Assembly: GCF_004345825.1 (NCBI RefSeq)
Contig: NZ_SLXM01000004.1
Span: 199,085 to 263,084 of the forward strand
Origin: Tenacibaculum skagerrakense
GTDB taxonomy: Bacteria > Bacteroidota > Bacteroidia > Flavobacteriales > Flavobacteriaceae
Direction: 5' to 3'
DNA: 64,000 bases
Part shown: piece after piece, positions 51,084 to 59,336 of the stretch
How positions within the stretch are numbered: position 1 is the stretch's first letter
Layout: the number at the start of each line of letters is the position of its first letter
Made by a program: the position numbers and the translations under genes
Notes under the pieces: generated by a model
What the model was told of the DNA's origin: nothing
Database searches by the model: none
The model's input: the letters and a program-made list of their open reading frames with translations, nothing else

Positions 51084-51842
51084 TTACACAGCTTCACCAG
51101 TAATATCATCATCAATAGGTAAATCAATCGGACTATCAGTACCAGAAGAAGTACGATTATCCACTACGAGATTATACTGCTTTGTTAATACATCAATCTC
51201 ATCAATAATAATACTATAAGCAGCATTGGTATTCAAAACTTGATGTGCTTGAATATGACTAATTAAAACTCTATATGCTACAGTAGCTTGCGAACGTAAC
51301 TCTACTAAATTAGCAAGCGGATTTGCTGCAGTATCTCCTACTCGTTCTAAATACTTAGAAGCAAATGCAATATTTGCTGTTTTTAATTCGGTCAACCAAT
51401 CTGTTAAACTAAGTTCGGTTACAGCAGTGACCAATTCGGGTTGCGACTCAAAATCGGTAATTAAACTGCTTATAATAGCCGTTTCCTCTTGGTAACTTTT
51501 ACGGGTAATATCTTTGCCATATTTCTCAATAGCGCTTAGCGCATTTAAAGCATGCACTTTTTTTGCTGCATCGTAATGATAGCTGAACCCGTTAATCACC
51601 GATTTAAATCCCATAAAAGCCTTGTCTCTTCTATCGTCAAGTTCAATAATTCCTTGTGTTAAAGAGCTTCCTAAACTTTGCTGAAAAGCATTGTCAATTT
51701 GGGAAACAATGCCTGTAAGTGCATTACGTTGATTCGTTAATAATAAGGTATCAACATCTTGTTTGTTTACTAATTCTAGAACATCTTTCATGTATTGTAG
51801 ATATTCTCCATTGCGATAACGCGTTACATACGGTGTTGTCAT
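51084..51842 (-). CDS. DUF6261-like hypothetical protein
   Basis: 252 residues, almost entirely helical, with no signal peptide. The order of motifs (TRYRNGEYLQYMKDVLELVN, ELDDRRDKAFMGFKSVINGF, KVHALNALSAIEKYGKDITR, LVELRSQATVAYRVLISHIQ) fits the Bacteroidetes DUF6261 proteins. The helical repeats suggest a four-helix bundle, and the C-terminal tail is low-complexity and acidic (TSSGTDSPIDLPIDDD). The function of the family is unknown. It is a monocistronic gene surrounded by repeats. Confidence 0.65.
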   Translation of the reverse strand: MTTPYVTRYRNGEYLQYMKDVLELVNKQDVDTLLLTNQRNALTGIVSQIDNAFQQSLGSSLTQGIIELDDRRDKAFMGFKSVINGFSYHYDAAKKVHALNALSAIEKYGKDITRKSYQEETAIISSLITDFESQPELVTAVTELSLTDWLTELKTANIAFASKYLERVGDTAANPLANLVELRSQATVAYRVLISHIQAHQVLNTNAAYSIIIDEIDVLTKQYNLVVDNRTSSGTDSPIDLPIDDDITGEAV

Positions 51843-52031
51843 AATTACAATTTTTTAAATTAAACATTTTCTTTTTGCAAAAGCCGATTGAAAATCAACT
51901 TTGTAGCACTACTAAGATAACGGAGAAATAAGCAAGTAAATGATATACAGAATGTTAATAAAATCTAAAAGCAAGTAAACGATACAATATTTAAAGTAAA
52001 TGTTCCATTTCATTGAGGGAAATTCATTCTG

Positions 52032-52082
52032 TCCCGAAGTTTCGGGATTTTCAGAATCAATTATGAATTTTTAATTACGAAT
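52032..52082. repeat. Second copy of the CCCGAAGTTTCGGG-flank repeat
   Basis: About 50 bases near-identical to 49973-50022 (hairpin, then ATCAATTATGAATTTTTAAT and TACGAAT). Each copy stands at the left border of a repeat cluster. The 51843-52031 stretch shows nothing else of note apart from the DUF6261 promoter region. Confidence 0.65.
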
Positions 52083-52087
52083 GAACA

Positions 52088-52174
52088 CGTCATTACGAGG
52101 AGGGTACGACGAAGTAATCTTTTGTTTTCGAAGTTAAGATTGCTTCACTTCATTCCATTCCGCTCGCAATGACG
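52088..52174. repeat. CGTCATTACGAGG inverted-repeat element
   Basis: CGTCATTACGAGG...GAAGTAATCTTTTG and AAGATTGCTTCACTTC...CGCAATGACG form a hairpin of about 87 bp. This is the widespread GTCATTGCGAG-GCAATCT type of intergenic repeat. Related copies at 52377-52472, 52677-52772, 53078-53163 and, as a half, 63911-63955. Confidence 0.75.
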
Positions 52175-52200
52175 AAGCTGTAGAAACCGTCCTACAGAGA

Positions 52201-52940
52201 TTGAACCTTAAAATCCACCGCAAGAAACGGAAAAAATGAAAAGCTGTTTGAATGCGACCAACGGGAGTATGAGTTCTTTTCATTTCGTTTCGAGGATGAG
52301 GTTTTAAGAGAGAAAATCTATGAAGACTAGATTTTTTTGGTTCTTTTTTCATCAATGGAAAAAAGAATGATCATTTGTCATTACGAGGCTTGTACCAAAT
52401 TTAGTTTGGTAACAAGACGAAGTAATCTTTTGTTTTCGAAGTTAAGATTGCTTCACTTCGTTCGCAATGACGAATACCTGAATAAAACGTCATATAGAGA
52501 TTGAACCTTAAAATCCACCGCAAGAAACGGAAAAAATGAAAAGCTGTTTGAATGCGACCAACGGGAGTATGAGTTCTTTTCATTTCGTTTCGAGGATGAG
52601 GTTTTAAGAGAGAAAATCTATGAAGACTAGATTTTTTTGGTTCTTTTTTCATCAATGGAAAAAAGAATGATCATTTGTCATTACGAGGCTTGTACCAAAT
52701 TTAGTTTGGTAACAAGACGAAGTAATCTTTTGTTTTCGAAGTTAAGATTGCTTCACTTCGTTCGCAATGACGAATACCTGAATAAAACGTCATACAGAGA
52801 TTGAACCTTAAAATCCACCGCAAGGAACGGAAAAAATGAAAAGTTGTTTGAACACGACCAAGGGGAGTGTGAGTTCTTTTCATTTCGTTTCGAGGATGAG
52901 TTTTTTAAGAGAGAAAATCTATGCAGACTAGATTTTTTTG
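52201..52940. repeat. 300-bp direct tandem repeat, two full units and a partial third
   Basis: Units start at 52201, 52501 and 52801 (each TTGAACCTTAAAATCCACCG), period exactly 300 bp. Units 1 and 2 are nearly identical. Unit 3 diverges and breaks off near 52940. Each full unit includes one CGTCATTACGAG hairpin. The start of a further copy is at 63984-64000, beyond the restriction operon. Reading frames across the units on the minus strand repeat the same peptide and are not taken as genes. Confidence 0.85.
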
Positions 52941-53077
52941 TTTAGTTCACTTCATTTTTATTGGATTAAGTGTTCATGAATCTTCTTGCGTCGATTTCAT
53001 TTTTCATCAATAGAAAAAAGAATGAATAAGATGTTTTATTATCGACAGAATTCAATTCGCAATGACAACAATAATAA

Positions 53078-53163
53078 CGTCATTACGAGGAGGTACGACG
53101 AAGTAATCTTCCATTTTCGAAGTTGAGATTGCTTCACTTCATTTCATTCCGTTCGCAATGACG
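53078..53163. repeat. CGTCATTACGAGG inverted-repeat element
   Basis: A full hairpin copy (CGTCATTACGAGGAGGTACG to GTTCGCAATGACG), the last before the restriction operon. Upstream, 52941-53077 holds only repeat debris. Confidence 0.7.
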
Positions 53164-53234
53164 ATTTGATACTATCACATCAAGTACTCCTTAAAAACAA
53201 CAGCAAAAAAGAAGAATACCAAGATAAAACCCCT

Positions 53235-53425
53235 CCACGAACTTCGCCGAACCTATTGTTGGTTTGCGAAAGTGCCAGCGAACTTCGCTGATGAAATTGT
53301 ACTCTTGCGGAAACGTCAGCGAACTTCGCTGATAGAATTGTACGCTTGCGAAAGCTTCAGCGAACTTCGGGGATGGAATTGTAGGTTTGCGAAACCTCCA
53401 GCGAACTTCGCTGATGATTTTGTAA
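53235..53425. repeat. 41-bp tandem repeat upstream of hsdM
   Basis: Units with the core CAGCGAACTTCGCTGAT begin at 53276, 53317, 53358 and 53399, exactly 41 bp apart, with a degenerate first unit at about 53235. Each core is itself a short dyad (AGCGAA-C-TTCGCT), and a second conserved block is TTGCGAAA. The array ends about 110 bp before hsdM, so it could be a regulatory or protein-binding array. No open reading frame spans it. Confidence 0.7.
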
Positions 53426-53536
53426 GTTAAAATCTACTTGACTTATTAAAAATGTAATTGTTTTTTTTATTTTAGAGGGTTGTTATGATAGAATAAACAC
53501 TACCAAATAAATTAATCAAATTTCATATTATAATAA

Positions 53537-55063
53537 ATGAGTAAAAGGGTTACAACAGAGGAAATTAATGGTGTAGTTTGGCAAGCCTGCGATACGTTTA
53601 GAGGAGTAATAGATCCAAGTCAATACAAAGACTATATTTTAGTAATGCTATTTTTAAAATACGTATCAGATGTATATACAGAAAAACATAATGAGTATTT
53701 AAAAAAGTACGATGGAAATATAGAAAGAGCCAACAGAGCTATGCAGTTAGAACGTTTTGTAGTACCAGAACATAGTCACTTTAACTGGTTGTATGACCAA
53801 AGGAACGAGCCCAACATAGGCGAGCTAATAGATATTGGATTAGCAGACTTAGAAGAAGCCAACCGAGAAAAACTAACCAGTTCAGATGGTGCAGGGATTT
53901 TTAGAAACGTAAGTTTTAACAGCAGTAACTTAGGAGATAAGAAAGATAAAAATGCCCGTTTAAAAAACTTACTACAAGACTTTGCAAAGTTAGATTTAAC
54001 ACCATCGCATTTAGAAGGGAACGATATTATTGGTGATGCGTATGAATACCTAATTAAAAACTTTGCTAGTGATGCTGGTAAAAAAGCAGGAGAATTCTAT
54101 ACTCCAGCAGAAGTTTCTACTTTATTAGCAAAGCTTACCAAATCTAAACCTGGAGCCAGAATTTACGATCCTACTTGTGGTTCTGCCTCACTTTTAATAA
54201 AAGCGGGTAAAGAAGTTGGCGATACGAACTTCTCGTTATACGGACAAGAAGCGAACGGAAGTACCTGGGCTTTAGCAGTAATGAATATGTTTTTGCATGG
54301 GTTTGACAATGCCAATATCCGTTGGGGAGATACCTTACGTAATCCAAAACATTTGGAGGGTGATGCTTTAATGAAGTTTGATACCGTGGTAGCAAATCCA
54401 CCTTTTTCTTTAGATAAATGGGGGCAAGAAGACTTACAAGATGACAGATTTGAACGTTTTCATAGAGGATTACCACCAAAGAGTAAAGGCGATTGGGCGT
54501 TTATTACTCACATGATTGAAAGTGCGTATAAAGATACGGGTATGATTGGCGTGGTAGTACCCCACGGTGTTTTGTTTAGAGGAAGTGCCGAAGGAAAAAT
54601 AAGAACGAAAATAATTGCAGATAATTTATTAGATGCGGTTATAGGGTTACCAGCCAATTTGTTTTTTGGAACAGGTATTCCTGCGGCTATTGTGCTATTT
54701 AATAAAGGTAAAGAAGAACGCACGGAAACCTTGTTTATAGATGCTAGCCAAAGCTTTGTGAGCGACAAAAACCAAAATAGATTATTGCCCGAACATATAA
54801 CGCGTATTATACAAACGTACACTCAATTTAAAGAAAACAAACTTACAGCAGGTGTTATAGAAGATAAGTATAGTTATGTGGCTACTTTAGAAGAATTAAA
54901 GGAAAACGATTATAACTTAAACATACCGCGCTATGTAGATACCTTTGAAGAAGAAGCGGAAATTGATATTTGCCAAGTACAGCAAGATATTACAACTTTG
55001 GAAAAGGAATTAAGCGAAGTACGTGGAACTATGGAGAACTATTTAAAAGAATTGTGTTTATAA
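53537..55063 (+). CDS. hsdM: Type I restriction-modification DNA methyltransferase subunit
   Basis: 508 residues, normal HsdM size. The N-terminal helical domain has LWQACDTFRGVID-type features (VVWQACDTFRGVIDPSQYKD). The S-adenosylmethionine site is in YDPTCGSASLLIKAG (about 215) and the adenine methylase motif IV in VVANPPFSLDKWGQ (N-P-P-F, about 285). HsdM with HsdS makes N6-methyladenine. The start codon follows the 41-bp repeat array. The stop overlaps the hsdS start (TAATG). Confidence 0.92.
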   Translation: MSKRVTTEEINGVVWQACDTFRGVIDPSQYKDYILVMLFLKYVSDVYTEKHNEYLKKYDGNIERANRAMQLERFVVPEHSHFNWLYDQRNEPNIGELIDIGLADLEEANREKLTSSDGAGIFRNVSFNSSNLGDKKDKNARLKNLLQDFAKLDLTPSHLEGNDIIGDAYEYLIKNFASDAGKKAGEFYTPAEVSTLLAKLTKSKPGARIYDPTCGSASLLIKAGKEVGDTNFSLYGQEANGSTWALAVMNMFLHGFDNANIRWGDTLRNPKHLEGDALMKFDTVVANPPFSLDKWGQEDLQDDRFERFHRGLPPKSKGDWAFITHMIESAYKDTGMIGVVVPHGVLFRGSAEGKIRTKIIADNLLDAVIGLPANLFFGTGIPAAIVLFNKGKEERTETLFIDASQSFVSDKNQNRLLPEHITRIIQTYTQFKENKLTAGVIEDKYSYVATLEELKENDYNLNIPRYVDTFEEEAEIDICQVQQDITTLEKELSEVRGTMENYLKELCL

Positions 55064-56256
55064 TGGCAGTTGTAGAGGAAAGAGCAGGCTACAAAAAAAC
55101 AAAATTAGGTTGGATTCCTGAACTATGGGGAGTAGAAGAAATTGGAAAGTATGCTAATATACAGACAGGAAACAAGGATACTAAAGATAAAGAAGAAAAT
55201 GGAAAATTTCCTTTTTTTGTTAGGTCGCAAAAAGTAGCAAGAATTAATACATTTTCTTTTAATGGAGAAGCTGTTTTAACATCTGGAGATGGTGTTGGTG
55301 TAGGTAAAGATTATCATTATATTCAAGGTAAGTTTGATTATCATCAAAGAGTTTATGCACTAACTGACTTTGATGAAGATTTGTATGGTAAATATTTCTA
55401 TTATTATTTTTCCTGCTTTTTTTATAGAAGAGTTTATCGTTTGAGTGCAAAAAATTCTGTTGATTCTGTTAGAATGGAGATGATTCAGAAAATGAACTTA
55501 CCTATACCCCCAATCCAAGAACAAAAAGCTATAGCCAATTGTTTATCCACATGGGATACTGCGATAGAAAAACAAACCCAACTGATACAAGCAAAACAAA
55601 CCCAAAAGAAAGCCTTAATGCAACAATTGTTAACAGGTAAAAAACGTTTGCCTGGGTTTATTGAGGAGTGGGAAGAATATAAGTTTAATGAGATAGTTGA
55701 AAGGGTTACTAGAAAAAATAAAGAGTTGGATGATACCGTAGTAACAATTTCAGCACAAAGAGGATTTGTATTACAGGAAGATTTTTTTAACAAGAGAGTT
55801 GCTAGTAAAACTTTATCAAATTATACTTTAGTTCACAAAGGAGAATTTTGCTATAATAAAAGTTATTCAAAAGGATATCCTATGGGAGCATTTAAAAGAC
55901 TAGATGATTTTGAAAAAGCGGTTGTCACTACACTTTATATATGCTTCAAATTAAAGAAAAATGTGAATTCAGATTTTATGAACCAATATTTTAATGGAGG
56001 TAGGATGATTAAAGGTTTAATGAGAATAGCCCAAGAAGGTGGTCGTGCGCACGGATTATTAAATATTAGTTTACCTGATTTCTTTAATTTAAAAGTGATG
56101 ATTCCAGAAAAGAAAGAACAAACTGCTATTGCTAATATATTAAATACAGCAGACAAAGAAATTGAGTTATTACAAGCGCAATTAACACAACTACAACAAC
56201 AGAAGAAAGGATTAATGCAACAGTTGTTAACGGGTAAAAAGAGGTTGAAGTATTAA
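55063..56256 (+). CDS. hsdS: Type I restriction-modification specificity subunit
   Basis: 397 residues from the ATG at 55063, which overlaps the hsdM stop. Upstream in-frame codons are inside hsdM. The first target-recognition domain starts YKKTKLGWIPELWGVEEIGK, followed by the conserved helix IQEQKAIANCLSTWDTAIEK. The second domain ends with KKEQTAIANILNTADKEIEL. Both halves finish with the same block LMQQLLTGKKRL (about residues 186 and 385). It decides the DNA sequence recognised by the methylase and the nuclease. Confidence 0.9.
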   Translation: MAVVEERAGYKKTKLGWIPELWGVEEIGKYANIQTGNKDTKDKEENGKFPFFVRSQKVARINTFSFNGEAVLTSGDGVGVGKDYHYIQGKFDYHQRVYALTDFDEDLYGKYFYYYFSCFFYRRVYRLSAKNSVDSVRMEMIQKMNLPIPPIQEQKAIANCLSTWDTAIEKQTQLIQAKQTQKKALMQQLLTGKKRLPGFIEEWEEYKFNEIVERVTRKNKELDDTVVTISAQRGFVLQEDFFNKRVASKTLSNYTLVHKGEFCYNKSYSKGYPMGAFKRLDDFEKAVVTTLYICFKLKKNVNSDFMNQYFNGGRMIKGLMRIAQEGGRAHGLLNISLPDFFNLKVMIPEKKEQTAIANILNTADKEIELLQAQLTQLQQQKKGLMQQLLTGKKRLKY

Positions 56257-56277
56257 AAATAAATAAAAGTCTCCCCG

Positions 56278-59200
56278 ATGAAATCGAAATTTGAAATGAA
56301 AGATGTTGAACTAGCTTATAGAAAACTAAAGAGTTACGTGTATTACGATAACTTTTCGTTACTACTAAGACAACAAATAGCAGAATTTGAATCAAGTCCG
56401 AATTTTGAAGAATGTTTATCTAAACTCGTAGAATTTTTAAACGATCCAGTAAATAAACGAAACTATTTTGAAGCATTATTAAATGAAATAAATTATTACG
56501 TAGCTCCTAAAAAGTTTTCTAGAGAACCATTTAATTATGGAGATAATATTATTAGCAACAATTTTACAGAAAGCAGCTATCTTTTAGAAAAAGTAAATTA
56601 CTTTTTTAAAGGCCCTGTGGAATTACATATTATTTCTATTTTATGGATTTTAAAAGAAGGCTATGTTTTGCATAAAGATTATCATAAAGATAATTACGCC
56701 TATTATTTAGAGTTAAACTCAGAAAGCGGAAATGTAGTAGATGGATTACGATTATTCAAACCTTATTTTGATCAATACCAAAGATGGCGAGATAAAGGAG
56801 TAGATTTAGCGAAAAACATAGTTGCAGAAGATACCGATGTGGTGGTATTGTCATTAGACATTAAAGAGTATTACTACAACATAAATTACCATCCTGATTT
56901 ACAGGAAGAAATCCATACTAGAATTGTAAACGACACAGGAGACAAGGGAACTTTGTTTACCCAAATGATTTTTGATATTAATGATGCTTATCAGAAGGTC
57001 TGCCCAAAAAACTCTAAAGGGATTATGCCAATAGGTATATTATCATCTGGGATACTGGCGAACTGGTACTTAAAAGATTTTGACAAAAAAATAAAAGAAG
57101 AGTTGTCTCCAGCGTATTATGGTAGGTATGTTGATGATATTTTAATTGTATTAAGTAATACTAAAATTTCAAAAACCTTTAATAATGTTCAGTTTAATTC
57201 TTCTTTAGAAGCTTTTTTACATAAATTTTTTGTTGAGAGAAAAATTTTCGATACCAAAAAAACAGAAAAAAAGATAGTTCATCAATCACGTAATCGTAAA
57301 TGTATAGAAATTCAAAAAGAAATTACTTACCAGTTTATTAGTGATAAGAATATTGAAATTCAAAAAGATAAAATTATTTTATATTCTTTTGAAAGTAAAG
57401 AATCTCAGGCAGTATTAGATATGTTTAAAAAGAAAATAGAACAACATTCTAGTGCCTTTTGGTTTTTGCCTAATGAAAATGATATCAATGATGATTTTGA
57501 TGAAAGTGTGTATGAATTAACCTATACTGATACGGTTAATAAATTAAGAAGTGTTACTGACATCAAACAAAGTAAATATGGGGCTTCTATTTTTTTAGCT
57601 AAGCGTATAAAAATAAGTTTATTGTCTGAGAATAAAAAAGATGATAAAACAACCGAGCAAATTCTTACTTTTTTTAAAGGAATCGTAAATCTTGAATTTT
57701 CAAATCTTTGGGAGAAAGTACTAACCTATTTTGTAATTGTTGATGATAAAAATGCCTTTTGGAAATTTTTTAAAGAGACAATTATTGCTATAGATTGTAT
57801 AAAATCTTCTGATAAACCAAAAGTAAAAAGTAGTGATCTAAAAAAGACAAAAAAGTATTTAGGGGAATATCTAATGAATTGTTGTGCTATGGCAACAGCT
57901 TTAAATCCAAATTTTGTAAATCTCAATTGGTGGGAAGATAGGTGTAGTCGTTTTAGATTTAATTGGTTCAATCCTAATTTTTACAAAGAAGTATACGTAT
58001 TAAAAAAAGAATATATAACTTCAAATTTATTGCGAAATAGTTTTGTAGTAGTTCCATTACTGAACTATTTAAAACTAACAAATGAAACAGATGTAAATTT
58101 AGTTAAGTACGATTATTTAAGAACTTTAAATCCAGCCTTTAATAAAGAGGGGTTTCAGTACGATGATAAGAAATTAAAATATGCACCACGTTTTATTTAT
58201 TTACATGAATTTAATAGTATTGACTTTTTAAAAGAATTAATTTTTCAGGCAAAGCAAGATCATTTAGAAATGTTCGAAAACCTTGAACAGAAAATCTATC
58301 ATAAAAGTTTTGATACTTTTTTTAAAGTAAATTATGAGTATAGAAATACGTTCTATGAATCGAAAAATGGGAATGAGGTCGCTAATTATTCTGAAAATTT
58401 AAAAAAATATTATTTTAAAATTAATGAAGGTTATCGAAGTTGTGATCAAAAATTAGGGTATAATACTTTAGAAATTCCGCAATCAAAAAAAATAGAAGAC
58501 GATTTAAAAATAGCCGTAGCCAATACAAAAGTAAAAGCTACCAATATAGCTCAATCATTATTCGAGACCCCTAATACAGATAAAGAAAGACGTAAAGATT
58601 TTATAGACTTATTAAATGGAGCAGAGAAAGTAAAGGCAGACATTTTAATATTACCGGAAGTTAGTACTCCCTACAGGTGGCTCCCTGTTTTGGCAGATCA
58701 GGCTCGTAGAAAACAACGTGCTATAATTGCGGGCTTAGAACATATACGAATTAATAATGTATGCTATAATTTATTAGCAACCATTTTACCAATGGAACAT
58801 AATGGTATTAAAGATGTTGTTATTAATTTCAGATTAAAAAACCATTACTCACCAGGAGAAAAAAAGTTGATTAAAGATAGAGGCAAAATAGCACCTAAAC
58901 TGAGTAGATCATTGTATAATTTATTTATTTGGAGAGGAATATATTTTAGTAATTATAACTGTTATGAGCTAGCAGATATTAATCATAGAGCTTTATTTAA
59001 ATCTAAAGTAGATGTATTGTTTGCTTCAGAATACAACCAAGATGTAAATTACTTTTCTAATATAGTAGAAACGGTTTCAAGAGATGTACATTGTTACTTT
59101 GTTCAGGTAAATAGTTCTGATTTTGGAGATTCCAGAATAACTAAACCGTCAAAAACAGAAGCCAAAGATATTCTAAGACTGAAGGGGGGAGAGAACAGTA

Positions 59201-59331
59201 TAGTTTTACTAGGAAAAATAGATATAAAAAAACTTAGAGAGTTTCAAAAAACTAGAATTTCTGGTCAAGACACAAAAATATTTAAAAATACTCCTCCTGA
59301 TTTTGATCATTCTAACCCGGAAAACAGATAA
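56278..59331 (+). CDS. Reverse transcriptase fused to a nitrilase-like domain (DRT1/UG-type defence RT)
   Basis: 1017 residues, 21 bp after hsdS and 5 bp before hsdR. The RT palm spans about 180-345: motif A has the first catalytic Asp (D194) in LSLDIKEYYYNI and motif C is GRYVDDILIVL (Y284-V-D286-D287). A long middle region (about 350-770) is helical and has no known domain. The C-terminal part (about 775-1000) is a nitrilase fold with an intact triad: E794 in ILILPEVS, K854 in FRLKNHYSPGEK and C895 in YNCYELAD. RT-nitrilase fusions are known antiphage proteins (DRT type 1). The subgroup is not assignable by eye. The gene's position inside a restriction operon suggests joint action. Confidence 0.85.
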   Translation: MKSKFEMKDVELAYRKLKSYVYYDNFSLLLRQQIAEFESSPNFEECLSKLVEFLNDPVNKRNYFEALLNEINYYVAPKKFSREPFNYGDNIISNNFTESSYLLEKVNYFFKGPVELHIISILWILKEGYVLHKDYHKDNYAYYLELNSESGNVVDGLRLFKPYFDQYQRWRDKGVDLAKNIVAEDTDVVVLSLDIKEYYYNINYHPDLQEEIHTRIVNDTGDKGTLFTQMIFDINDAYQKVCPKNSKGIMPIGILSSGILANWYLKDFDKKIKEELSPAYYGRYVDDILIVLSNTKISKTFNNVQFNSSLEAFLHKFFVERKIFDTKKTEKKIVHQSRNRKCIEIQKEITYQFISDKNIEIQKDKIILYSFESKESQAVLDMFKKKIEQHSSAFWFLPNENDINDDFDESVYELTYTDTVNKLRSVTDIKQSKYGASIFLAKRIKISLLSENKKDDKTTEQILTFFKGIVNLEFSNLWEKVLTYFVIVDDKNAFWKFFKETIIAIDCIKSSDKPKVKSSDLKKTKKYLGEYLMNCCAMATALNPNFVNLNWWEDRCSRFRFNWFNPNFYKEVYVLKKEYITSNLLRNSFVVVPLLNYLKLTNETDVNLVKYDYLRTLNPAFNKEGFQYDDKKLKYAPRFIYLHEFNSIDFLKELIFQAKQDHLEMFENLEQKIYHKSFDTFFKVNYEYRNTFYESKNGNEVANYSENLKKYYFKINEGYRSCDQKLGYNTLEIPQSKKIEDDLKIAVANTKVKATNIAQSLFETPNTDKERRKDFIDLLNGAEKVKADILILPEVSTPYRWLPVLADQARRKQRAIIAGLEHIRINNVCYNLLATILPMEHNGIKDVVINFRLKNHYSPGEKKLIKDRGKIAPKLSRSLYNLFIWRGIYFSNYNCYELADINHRALFKSKVDVLFASEYNQDVNYFSNIVETVSRDVHCYFVQVNSSDFGDSRITKPSKTEAKDILRLKGGENSIVLLGKIDIKKLREFQKTRISGQDTKIFKNTPPDFDHSNPENR

Positions 59332-59336
59332 TTGTT

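Noticed and set aside
52134..52883. Three similar minus-strand frames with a shared MKRTHTP... peptide
   Set aside because: They repeat because the 300-bp unit repeats. The frames have different ends, no ribosome binding site, and include the hairpin elements.
54171..54822. Minus-strand frames opposite hsdM
   Set aside because: They are shadows of a gene with complete methyltransferase motifs.
56257..56277. Search for a template RNA (retron-like msr/msd) next to the RT gene
   Set aside because: Only 21 bp lie before the RT and 5 bp after it. No structured non-coding segment fits, so this is not a retron.
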